From NCBI RefSeq assembly GCF_014779555.2, contig NZ_CP094357.1, forward strand, positions 186,001 through 250,000: a DNA stretch of 64,000 bases. The letters run 5' to 3'. Origin of the DNA: Lysobacter capsici. GTDB taxonomy: Bacteria > Pseudomonadota > Gammaproteobacteria > Xanthomonadales > Xanthomonadaceae. This document shows, piece after piece, positions 1 through 7,645 of the stretch. Numbering within the stretch: position 1 is the stretch's first letter; every line of letters starts with the position of its first letter. The position numbers and the translations under genes are program-made. The notes under the pieces were generated by a model. It searched no databases. It was not told the origin of the DNA and saw only the letters and a list, made by a program, of their open reading frames with translations.

Positions 1-2573
1 CACTGGCGCAGGCTCGCGGCCAGGCGCGCGACCGCGATCGGTTTGATCAGGCAGTCGTCCATGCCCGCGGCCAGGCAGGCCTCGGCCTCGCCCTTCAGTG
101 CGGATGCGGTCAGCGCCAGGAGCGGCGTGCGGCGCGGGTCGCCCAGGCCGATGCCGGCGCGCGCTTCCTCCTCGCGCAGCGCGCGCGCCAGGCCGTAGCC
201 GTCGAGCCCGGGCATGTGGACGTCCGACAGCAACAACGCGTAACGGCCGCTGCGCCAGCGTTGCAGGCCTTCTTCGCCGCTGGCGACCGCTTCGCAGGCG
301 TAGCCGGCCAATGCGAGCTGGCGCGCGATCACCAGGCGGTTGGTCGGGTGGTCGTCGATCAACAGGATCAGGCTGCGTTCGCGCTCGGCGGTGGCGAGGT
401 CGGGCAGCGGTCGCGGCACCAACGTCAGATGGGTCGGCAACGCCGCCGGCGCGGCGTCCAGTTCGGCCTGCGATGCGCGCGCCAGGGCCACGCGCAGGCG
501 CAAGGTGGTGCCGATGCCCGGTTCGCTGTGCAGGCTGATCTGCCCGCCCATCAATTCGGCCAGGCGCTTGCAGATCGCCAGGCCCAGGCCGGTGCCGCCG
601 TAGCGGCGGGTGGTATCGCCGTCGGCCTGGTTGAACGGTTCGAACAGGCGCTGCTGCTGTTCGGCGCTGATGCCGATGCCGGTGTCGGTGACGCGCAGGC
701 ACAGCAGGTCGCGCGCGGGCGGCGGCGTGACGCCCGATGCTGAATGTCCCTTCGCGCCGGAGGCCGGATCGCTGCTGTCGGTAGCCGTCGAATCCGCGTC
801 GGCAGCGTCCGTATCCAGGTTCGTCAGCTCTCGCCCTTCGTATTCCAGCGCGACTTGAATCACGCCGCGCTCAGTGAACTTGACCGCGTTGGACAGGAAG
901 TTGCCGACGATCTGGCGCAGCCGCAGCGCATCGGCGTGATGCGCCGGCGCGATCCGCGGGTCGATGTGGCAGCTGAGTTGCACGCCGCGGCTGGAGGCCG
1001 CGCCGAGGAAGCCGGCGACGGTGGTGCGCAGCAGCGCCGGCAGGTTGACCGCGTCGGTCGCCAGTTCCAGCCGGCCGGCCTCGATCTTCGAGAAATCCAG
1101 GATGTCGCCGATGATCTGCAGCAGCGATTGCGAGGAATGCTGGATCACCTCCAGCGCGTGCCGCTGCTCGGGGTCGAGCCGCGAATGCGACAGCACTTCG
1201 ATCATCCCGGTCACGCCGATCATCGGCGTGCGGATCTCGTGGCTCATCGCCGCCAGGAACGAGGACTTGGCCCGGTTGGCGTCCTGCGCGCGCGCTTCGC
1301 TGGCGCGCAGCGCGCGCTCCAGCCGCTTGAGCGCGCTCAGATCGGCGGCGACCACCAGCAGGCCCGGCGCGTCGTCCTCGCCCTCGCGCGTGAGCGAGAC
1401 CGCGAGCAGCGCCGGCACCCAGGTGCCGTTGCGATGGCGCAGACGGGTTTCGCGCGGCGCGGCGTGGCTGCGCGCGAGTTCGCGCAGCGCGGTCCAGTCG
1501 GCGAACACCGGTTGCTCGAGTTGGTTGCTCAGCTCGGCCGCCAGGGTCTTCAGCGCGCGCGGTTCGAACACCGCTTGCAGCGATTCGTGTCCGACCAGAT
1601 CGGCCTCGCGCACGCCGAGCAGGCGCTCGGCGAAAGGATTGACCAGGGTGAAGCGGCCGTCGCCGTCGACCGCGAGGATCGCGGTCTGCGCCGAATCCAG
1701 CAGCGAAGCCTGGAAGCGTTCGCGGCGTTCGAGTTCGGCGCGGGTGCGTTCGTTGCGGATCAGCTGGCCGGTCAGTTCGGTCTCGAAGCCGAGCACGTCG
1801 CGGCGCATGTCGATGAAGGCCTGCATCACCGCGCCCAGTTCGCCCGACGGCAGCTCGCCGGGTTCGGCGGTGTAGTCGTGATCGCGCATGCGCCGCGCCA
1901 GCCAGGTCAGCCGGTCGATGCCGCGCGAGGCGTTGCGCAGCACGCGCCGGCCGATCAGCGCGGCCAGCCCGAGCGCCAGCAGCGAGACGATCAGCCGCAG
2001 CAGGCTGACTTGTTCGCTGCGCACCAGGTCGGCGCGCACCACCGCGTCGGTCTGGGTGAGTTCCAGGTCCGACAGGATCTGCAGGCGCTGGGTCAGCGGA
2101 TCGATCGCCGGGTACAGGCGGGTGTCGGCGAAGCGGCCTAGCGCCGGCAGGTCGCGGCGGCGCAGGATCGCGCGCAGCTCGGCCGCGGCCGCGTCGGCGG
2201 TGCGGCGGGCCAGCGCGGCGGCGTGCAGCTGTTCGGTTTCCTGCGCGGTATGCGGCAGGGTCTGCAGCCGCAGCCAAGCCTGGTCGATGCGGCGCTGCGC
2301 GCCCTCGACCCGGGCCAGCCCCTCGTCCCAGCCGACCAGGTCGTTGCGCACGCGGAAGGTGGTGTCGACCACGTCCAGGCCGTAGCCGTCGGAGATGGTC
2401 TTGATCAGGCGCAGGCCGAGCAGGGCGTCGTCCTGCAGGGTCTGCAGGGTGCGGCGCGCGCGCTGCTGTTCGATTTCGTCGATCACCAGCACGCTGGCGC
2501 CGGCCAGCAGGAACAGCGCGAACAGGCCCCACAGTTGGCGGCGGATGCTGAAACGATCGAGCCAGGCGAACAC
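1..2573 (-). CDS. hybrid sensor histidine kinase (partial, 3' end beyond left edge)
   Basis: Inner-membrane hybrid histidine kinase that probably phosphorylates the EAL regulator encoded just upstream. Reading the minus strand from a GTG at 2573, I see a first membrane helix at about residues 10-28, a helical periplasmic stretch, a second membrane helix, a HAMP-like linker, a PAS domain (LLDSAQTAILAVDGDGRF), a HisKA domain with the phospho-accepting box SHEIRTPM, a HATPase domain (N box NAVKFTE, G box DTGIGIS, GGTGLGLAICKRLAELMGG) and a receiver domain (LLIDDHPTNR; phospho-Asp in LLSDVHMPG) that is nearly complete (KPI near the edge). A receiver or Hpt module may continue beyond the window. 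The GTG is the first usable start because the stop codon of the upstream gene is in the same frame, only 6 bases before it, so translation is probably coupled. The HATPase domain carries an unusual Asp/Ala/Ser-rich insertion of about 40 residues between strands. Confidence 0.88.
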   Translation of the reverse strand, partial: MFAWLDRFSIRRQLWGLFALFLLAGASVLVIDEIEQQRARRTLQTLQDDALLGLRLIKTISDGYGLDVVDTTFRVRNDLVGWDEGLARVEGAQRRIDQAWLRLQTLPHTAQETEQLHAAALARRTADAAAAELRAILRRRDLPALGRFADTRLYPAIDPLTQRLQILSDLELTQTDAVVRADLVRSEQVSLLRLIVSLLALGLAALIGRRVLRNASRGIDRLTWLARRMRDHDYTAEPGELPSGELGAVMQAFIDMRRDVLGFETELTGQLIRNERTRAELERRERFQASLLDSAQTAILAVDGDGRFTLVNPFAERLLGVREADLVGHESLQAVFEPRALKTLAAELSNQLEQPVFADWTALRELARSHAAPRETRLRHRNGTWVPALLAVSLTREGEDDAPGLLVVAADLSALKRLERALRASEARAQDANRAKSSFLAAMSHEIRTPMIGVTGMIEVLSHSRLDPEQRHALEVIQHSSQSLLQIIGDILDFSKIEAGRLELATDAVNLPALLRTTVAGFLGAASSRGVQLSCHIDPRIAPAHHADALRLRQIVGNFLSNAVKFTERGVIQVALEYEGRELTNLDTDAADADSTATDSSDPASGAKGHSASGVTPPPARDLLCLRVTDTGIGISAEQQQRLFEPFNQADGDTTRRYGGTGLGLAICKRLAELMGGQISLHSEPGIGTTLRLRVALARASQAELDAAPAALPTHLTLVPRPLPDLATAERERSLILLIDDHPTNRLVIARQLALAGYACEAVASGEEGLQRWRSGRYALLLSDVHMPGLDGYGLARALREEEARAGIGLGDPRRTPLLALTASALKGEAEACLAAGMDDCLIKPIAVARLAASLRQ

Positions 2574-2579
2574 GGCGGC

Positions 2580-3776
2580 TCAGTGCTCGGGCCGGCGCCA
2601 GCGGCTGAGCATGGCCGGCAGTTCCTCGCCGGGCACGGCGTCGCCGATCAGCCGGCCCTGCGCGGTGGTGCAGCCCAGTTCGGCCAGCATCTGCCAGTCC
2701 TCGATGGTTTCCACGCCCTCGGCGACCGCGTCCAGGCCGAGCTTGCGCGCCAGGTCCAGGCTGGCCTCGACCACCGCGCGCTTGCGCGGCTGCTGGCTGG
2801 CGCCGGCGACGAATTCCTGGTCGATCTTCAATTCGGTGAACGGCACCTGCGACAGCTGCGACAGCGACGACCAGCCGGTGCCGAAATCGTCGATCGACAG
2901 GCCGAAGCCCTTGAGCCGCAGCCGCGCCAGCACCGCCAGGCCGCGCGCGGCGTCGGCCATCAGCGAGCTCTCGGTGAGTTCGAGCACGATCTCGGCCGGA
3001 TCCACCCCGGCCTCGCGCACGATGCGCTGGTAGCGGTCGGCGGCGCCGGTGTCGTCCAGGGTCGAGGCCGAGACGTTCACCGACAGCTTCAGCCGCAGCC
3101 CGGCGCGGTCCCAGTCGCGCTTCCAGCGGCAGGCCTGGGCGAGCATGCGTTCGGTCAGTTCGTCGAGCAGGTGATCGCGCTCGAGCACCGGCACGAAATG
3201 CTGCGGCAGGATCACCCGGCCGTCGCCGCGGCGCCAGCGCGCGAGCGCTTCGACCCCGATCACCCGGCCGTTGCTCAGCTCCACCTGCGGCTGGAACCAC
3301 GGCACGATGTCGCCGCCGGCCAGGGCGGCGCGGACGGCCTCGGTGGTGATCTCGCCGGGCGAGTCTTCCTCCACGTCGGCCGTGGTTTCGCGCAGGCTGC
3401 CCAGGGCCGTCGCCAGTTTGGCTTTGGTCAGCGGCTTGGCCACCGCGTCGAGCACGCGCAGGCCGCAGGCGCGGGCCATGGTCTGCACGGTATGCAGCAA
3501 GGCCGCGTCGAGCGCGCTGACCACCAGCACCGCGCGGGCCAGATGGCGCTGGGCGAGGTGGTCGATGAATTCGATCCCGTCCATGCCCGGCATGTCCAGG
3601 TCGACCATGACCACGTCCGGCGGTTGCGTCATGGCCTCCAGCAGGCGCAGCGCGCTGGCGCCGTCGGCGGCCTCGAAGGCGCGGGCGACGCCCAGTTCCG
3701 ACAGCAGGCGCAGCGCCATGCGGCGCTGGAAGCCGTGGTCTTCGACCACCAGGACGCTCAGTGCCGATATGGACAT
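2580..3776 (-). CDS. response regulator with EAL domain (cyclic-di-GMP phosphodiesterase, RocR-like)
   Basis: A two-domain regulator of 398 residues. The N-terminal receiver domain (about residues 5-120) has the acidic pocket VVEDH and the phosphorylatable Asp in VMVDLDMPG. The C-terminal EAL domain (about 145-390) keeps the metal and substrate residues expected of an active phosphodiesterase: EALARW, SVNVS, ELTESSL, IDDFGTG, LKID and AEGVET. Its likely reaction is hydrolysis of cyclic-di-GMP to pGpG under control of phosphorylation. REC-EAL architecture beside a hybrid kinase matches the Roc/Sad type of system known from Pseudomonas; that link is inference. Start: an upstream in-frame ATG exists at 3800, but the ATG at 3776 follows GGGGAA at good spacing and begins directly before the receiver fold, so I use it. 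The stop lies 6 bases before the kinase start. Confidence 0.9.
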   Translation of the reverse strand: MSISALSVLVVEDHGFQRRMALRLLSELGVARAFEAADGASALRLLEAMTQPPDVVMVDLDMPGMDGIEFIDHLAQRHLARAVLVVSALDAALLHTVQTMARACGLRVLDAVAKPLTKAKLATALGSLRETTADVEEDSPGEITTEAVRAALAGGDIVPWFQPQVELSNGRVIGVEALARWRRGDGRVILPQHFVPVLERDHLLDELTERMLAQACRWKRDWDRAGLRLKLSVNVSASTLDDTGAADRYQRIVREAGVDPAEIVLELTESSLMADAARGLAVLARLRLKGFGLSIDDFGTGWSSLSQLSQVPFTELKIDQEFVAGASQQPRKRAVVEASLDLARKLGLDAVAEGVETIEDWQMLAELGCTTAQGRLIGDAVPGEELPAMLSRWRRPEH

Positions 3777-4049
3777 CAGTTCCCCGGCCGCGCAACGCAA
3801 CCACAGGCCGACCGCGTCGGCCGCGTACGGCGACTTTAGCCGTGTAGGGAGTTCAACGGGAACAAGCAGCGCGAACGGCCGGTGCGGCGCGCGGCGGGCG
3901 TGATCGGCGACCGGCGCCGCAGTGGCCGCCGGTCACGCTATCGGTGTCTGACTGGGTCGGATCGCGATGGCGGCACGCGCGTGTCGGCGAGCGCCGCGGC
4001 GAGGCACACGTTGCATGCACCTGAGCCCGCGCGATTCAGCCGATCGGGC

Positions 4050-4688
4050 TCAGGGCCACTTCGGCGGTTTCGCGGCCCAGGCCTGCTGCACTTCGGCCAG
4101 GGTCGCGCGCTCGCTGTCGCGCCATTCCGGCAGCAGCTCGGCGTAACGCGCGCTGGTGCGCCACTGGTCGGGCTCGGTGCGCACCGCGGCGGCGTACCAC
4201 TGCACCGCTTCGTCCTTGCGGCCCAGCGTCCACAGCACCAGGGCGTAGGTCGGCGGCATCCACGAGGCGTTGACGGTGCGCGCGTTGTGGATCGTGGCCC
4301 ACAGCCTGAACGCGTCTTCCGGCGCGCCGGCGCGGAACTGATCCCAGGCGTAGTTCCAGTTGATCGAACGCCAGAACGTGCTGCCGCCGTCGACTTCGCG
4401 CAAGGCGCGGCCGTACAGCTGACGGCCCAGGTCGTTGCGGCCGGCCTGCATCGCCAGATGGGCGAGCTGGGCGGCTTCGTTGGGCGCGTGCGCCTTGCGT
4501 TCGAGGATCTTGGCCAGGCGATCGGTCGCCGCGTCGCCGGTTTCGCGCACCGCGATCACCGGCTTGGTGGTCTGCGCGTCGGCGTCGAAGTAGAACTCGT
4601 TCGGCTTGGGCAAGGTCTGGGCGCCGGCGGCGCCGGCGAACAAGGCCGCGGCGAGTGCCGTGGCCAATAACAATTTACGCGTGAACAT
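4050..4688 (-). CDS. exported tetratricopeptide-like protein
   Basis: A 212-residue protein with a clear signal peptide (MFTRKLLLATALAAALFAGAAGA, cleavage near AGA-QTL). The mature part is helical and contains two weak TPR-like units (AQLAHLAMQAGRNDLGRQLY; YALVLWTLGRKDEAVQWYAAA), so it is probably a periplasmic protein using TPR-like helices for protein contacts. I do not recognise a specific family or function. It stands alone between the EAL regulator and the GH20 gene. A 7-bp inverted repeat about 110 bases upstream of the start may be a regulatory site or a terminator remnant. Confidence 0.75.
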   Translation of the reverse strand: MFTRKLLLATALAAALFAGAAGAQTLPKPNEFYFDADAQTTKPVIAVRETGDAATDRLAKILERKAHAPNEAAQLAHLAMQAGRNDLGRQLYGRALREVDGGSTFWRSINWNYAWDQFRAGAPEDAFRLWATIHNARTVNASWMPPTYALVLWTLGRKDEAVQWYAAAVRTEPDQWRTSARYAELLPEWRDSERATLAEVQQAWAAKPPKWP

Positions 4689-4800
4689 GTACGTGGATCC
4701 CCCTGTAGGCGCTCATATGCTAACCGTTCGAATGCCGGTTCCATGAACGGGCGCACATACTTCGCCCAATTACGCATAGTCGGTACGTAGAAAGCATGCT

Positions 4801-4821
4801 CTCGCGTATGTTAAACGCGAG
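4801..4821. repeat. short inverted repeat upstream of TPR-like gene
   Basis: CTCGCGT and ACGCGAG form 7-bp arms around a 7-base AT-richer loop. It lies about 115 bases before the start of the minus-strand gene at 4688. It could be an operator or a weak hairpin; no T-tract follows on either strand. Confidence 0.35.
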
Positions 4822-4835
4822 GCTTGGCCGCCTCA

Positions 4836-4932
4836 CTGCAGGAGCGGCGCGAGCCGCGACCGCGACAACGCAACTACGACGTGGGCCATCGTGATCGCGT
4901 TATCGCGGTCGCGGCTTACGCCGCTCCTGCAG
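4836..4932. repeat. paired REP-like palindromes (inverted pair)
   Basis: Two copies of a roughly 29-base unit related to GTAGGAGCGGCGCAAGCCGC, in opposite orientation and about 40 bases apart (4836-4864 and 4904-4932; here GCAG replaces GTAG). Each unit is itself an imperfect hairpin. Related pairs occur near 39.8, 40.1, 62.6 and 62.9 kb. The GTAG head followed by a GC-rich hairpin resembles the REP elements mobilised by RAYT transposases in Stenotrophomonas; no RAYT gene is in this window. The pair sits just past the 3' end of the GH20 gene. Confidence 0.7.
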
Positions 4933-4945
4933 TCAGGCAGATGAA

Positions 4946-7363
4946 TCACTCCGGCGGATGCAGGGTTACCGCGTCCAGCGCCCACAACGGATCGTGCGCG
5001 CCGCTGGCGAACACGAAGCACAGGTCGTGGCGACCGCTGTGCGCCGGCAGTCTGGCGCGCAGCGTGGTGATGCCGTCGGAGCGTTTGGCCGCGGCCAGCG
5101 GCAGGCGCGCGATCGGTGCGCTCTTGCAATCGTCGAGGCGGACTTCCATCGCGCCGCCCTGCACCGCCTTGCGGGTCACGATCTTGTCGGTGTCGTGCCA
5201 GAGCTGAAAGTTGTACGGCAGCTGGCCGACCTGGACTTCGATCGCGCCGACGCCGTCGAGCGCGGCGGCCGGGTAGATCCAGCACGGATCGATCAGGTTG
5301 ACGGTCAGCGCGGCGCGCTCGCCGTCGCGGCCGCCATCGCGCGCGGCGTCGTCCTCCAGGCGCAGGTTGTAGCCCTCGCGGCAAGGCCGCAGGCCGGCGC
5401 TGGTGCGACGGCTCAGGCCGGCCAGATCGCGGGCGCTGAAACGGCGCGGCGCGGCCAGCGCTCGGCCGTCGAAAAACGGGGTGGCGACGAGGTCGAGCGG
5501 CGGCGTCGCCGGCAGCGGCTGCCGATAACGCGGCGACGCCGGGTCGGGGTCGCCGCCGTCGCTGCGGTAGTGGATCTCGCCGAAGCCGGCCTGGTTCGAC
5601 AGGCTCAGTTGCGGTTGTCCGTCGGCGCCATCGATGACCTTGAACGACACCGCATACGCGACATCGCTGACCAATACGTCCTGGGCGCGGTAACGCGCGA
5701 GCTGCGGCGCCAGGCGTTGCTGGAAATCGTTCCAGTCGCGGCTGGACGGCGGCGACCACACCACTTCGGCCAAGGCATCCAGGCGCGGATACAGCGTGGT
5801 CTGGATGCGATCGAAGCTGCGTCGGTGCTCGCTCCACAGATTGGCCTGCGCGCCGATCACGTGCTTGCTCTGCTGCGCGGTGAGTTCGGCCGGCACGATC
5901 GAGAAATCGTAGAAGTTGCGCAGGGTGCTGGCCGGGAAGCGTCCGGGCGGCTCGTCGTCGCGATCGCTCTGCACGTAGTCCAGGTACAGCTGCCGATCGG
6001 GCGCGACGATCACATCATGACCTTCGCGCGCGGCCTCGACCGCGCCGGCGGTGCCGCGCCAGGACATCACCGTCGCGTTGGCCGGCAGGCGGCCGCCTTC
6101 GAGGATTTCGTCCCAGCCCAGCAGGATGCGGTCGTGTTTGCGCAGGTGTTGGCCGATGCGGCCGACGAACCAGCTCTGCAAGGCCATCTCGTCCTTGAGC
6201 CCGAGCGACTTGATCCTGGCCTGCACTTTTTTGGACGCGATCCATTGGTCCTTGGCCGCTTCGTCGCCGCCGATGTGGATGTACTTCGACGGGAACAGCC
6301 CAGCGACTTCGTCGAGCACGTTTTCCAGGAACGTGAAGGTCGAATCGTCGACGCCGAACAGATAGGTATGCACGCCCCAGTCCGGCGACACCCGCGGCGC
6401 CTTGCGCACGACATCGGTCACGCCGAGGTTCGGATACGCCGCGATCGCGGCTTGCGCATGCCCCGGCATCTCGATTTCCGGCACCACGGTGATGTGGCGC
6501 GCGGCGGCGTAGGCGACGACGTCGCGGATCTGTTCCTGGGTGTAGTAACCGCAATACGGTTGCGGCTTGCCCTGCGCATCGCGGCCGTTGGCGCCGGCGA
6601 GGATGCGGCAGCCGCCGACCTGGGTCAGGCGCGGGTATTGCTTGATCTCGATGCGCCAACCCTGATCGTCGGTGAGATGCCAGTGGAAGGTGTTGAGCTT
6701 GTGCAGCGCCATCTGGTCGATGACCGACTTGACCTCGTCGACGCCGCGAAAATGCCGCGCCACGTCCAGCATCACGCCGCGCCACCGATACGCCGGCGCG
6801 TCTTCGATGCGCTGCGCCGCGATCCGGGTCGCGCCCTGGCCGCCGTCGGCGGTGAGCAATTGCCACAGGCTGACCGCGCCGTAGAACAGGCCGGCTTCGG
6901 TGCGCGCGCGGATGCGCACGCCGTCGGACTGGATGTCGAGCACATAGGCTTCCTCGCCGATCGCCAGGTCCGGCTCGAGGCTCAGCGCGATCGCGTTTCG
7001 CGTGTTCTTGGATTCGGTTTGAGTTTCGGCTACGGACGGCGCGAAGCCGCGCAGCGCCCGCACCTTGGCGGCGAAGTAATCGGCGACGCGACGTTCGCCG
7101 GCTTGTCCGGCATGCACTTGCACGGGCGTGTTCGCGCCGAATTCGAACTGGCCGCGCTGGGCCTGGGTCTTGAGCGGACGCGGGATGATCGCGGTGCGAT
7201 GGGCGGCGACGGTGTCGGTGTCACGCGCTGCGCTGGCCGGTTCGCCGTTGTGCGCGGCCTGCACATGCGCGGCGGCCTCGCGTGGCGCGGCGCCGTGGCA
7301 GGCGGTCAAGGCGGCGGCCAGAGCGGCGGCGGCGAGCAGGCTGCGGGTCGTGCGCGTCTTCAT
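4946..7363 (-). CDS. beta-N-acetylhexosaminidase, GH20 family, lipoprotein
   Basis: An 805-residue glycoside hydrolase that removes terminal GlcNAc from chitooligosaccharides, probably anchored in the outer membrane or periplasm. A lipoprotein signal ends in LTAC about 24 residues in. An N-terminal GH20b domain (IIPRPLKTQ) precedes the catalytic barrel, which contains WHLTDDQGW, VVPEIEMPGH and the catalytic HIGGDEAAKD. The C-terminal 200 residues form one or two beta-sandwich accessory domains. An in-frame TTG further upstream (7498) lies in repeat DNA; ATG 7363 directly precedes the signal peptide, so it was chosen. It is the last gene of a minus-strand group with the TonB receptor and sugar kinase, though 280 bases with a terminator and repeats separate it from the receptor, so it may have its own promoter. 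Confidence 0.93.
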   Translation of the reverse strand: MKTRTTRSLLAAAALAAALTACHGAAPREAAAHVQAAHNGEPASAARDTDTVAAHRTAIIPRPLKTQAQRGQFEFGANTPVQVHAGQAGERRVADYFAAKVRALRGFAPSVAETQTESKNTRNAIALSLEPDLAIGEEAYVLDIQSDGVRIRARTEAGLFYGAVSLWQLLTADGGQGATRIAAQRIEDAPAYRWRGVMLDVARHFRGVDEVKSVIDQMALHKLNTFHWHLTDDQGWRIEIKQYPRLTQVGGCRILAGANGRDAQGKPQPYCGYYTQEQIRDVVAYAAARHITVVPEIEMPGHAQAAIAAYPNLGVTDVVRKAPRVSPDWGVHTYLFGVDDSTFTFLENVLDEVAGLFPSKYIHIGGDEAAKDQWIASKKVQARIKSLGLKDEMALQSWFVGRIGQHLRKHDRILLGWDEILEGGRLPANATVMSWRGTAGAVEAAREGHDVIVAPDRQLYLDYVQSDRDDEPPGRFPASTLRNFYDFSIVPAELTAQQSKHVIGAQANLWSEHRRSFDRIQTTLYPRLDALAEVVWSPPSSRDWNDFQQRLAPQLARYRAQDVLVSDVAYAVSFKVIDGADGQPQLSLSNQAGFGEIHYRSDGGDPDPASPRYRQPLPATPPLDLVATPFFDGRALAAPRRFSARDLAGLSRRTSAGLRPCREGYNLRLEDDAARDGGRDGERAALTVNLIDPCWIYPAAALDGVGAIEVQVGQLPYNFQLWHDTDKIVTRKAVQGGAMEVRLDDCKSAPIARLPLAAAKRSDGITTLRARLPAHSGRHDLCFVFASGAHDPLWALDAVTLHPPE

Positions 7364-7379
7364 CGGGGGCCTTGGGTTT

Positions 7380-7508
7380 GGAATCGGGATTCGAGATTTG
7401 GGATTCGGGATTCGAAAATTGGGGGCTTGCGGGATCGCCGGTGAATGGGAGCCTCGGCTCACATACGCTCGTACCCAGCCCGAATCCCGAATCTCCAATC
7501 CCGAATCC
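7380..7508. repeat. GGGATTC/GAATCCC intergenic repeat, inverted arrangement
   Basis: A cluster of GGGATTCG-type heptamers on one side and GAATCCC on the other, about 70 bases apart, able to pair as a long imperfect hairpin. It fills most of the gap upstream of the GH20 gene. Similar clusters occur at 23.8 kb and between sctR and sctS. Confidence 0.65.
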
Positions 7509-7512
7509 CCAA

Positions 7513-7541
7513 ATAAAGAAACCCGACACGCAAGTGCCGGG
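7513..7541 (-). terminator. rho-independent terminator downstream of TonB receptor
   Basis: On the minus strand CCCGGCAC-TTGC-GTGTCGGG is followed by TTTCTTTATTT. It is about 100 bases beyond the receptor stop codon and oriented to end its transcript, which supports separate transcription of the GH20 gene. Confidence 0.75.
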
Positions 7542-7645
7542 CTTCGGGTGTCAGCGGCGGGGCGATTGCGCCATCGCCCGACCGTTGCCGCGCGCCGGCC
7601 TTGCGGCCGACGCGCGCTTACCGCTTCGATCGCCGAACGGGCCGA

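Noticed and set aside
871-3804. A 977-codon frame on the minus strand across the kinase and EAL regulator
   Set aside because: Its product is a low-complexity Arg/Pro/Ala string with no domain. The real genes in another frame have clear kinase and EAL motifs.
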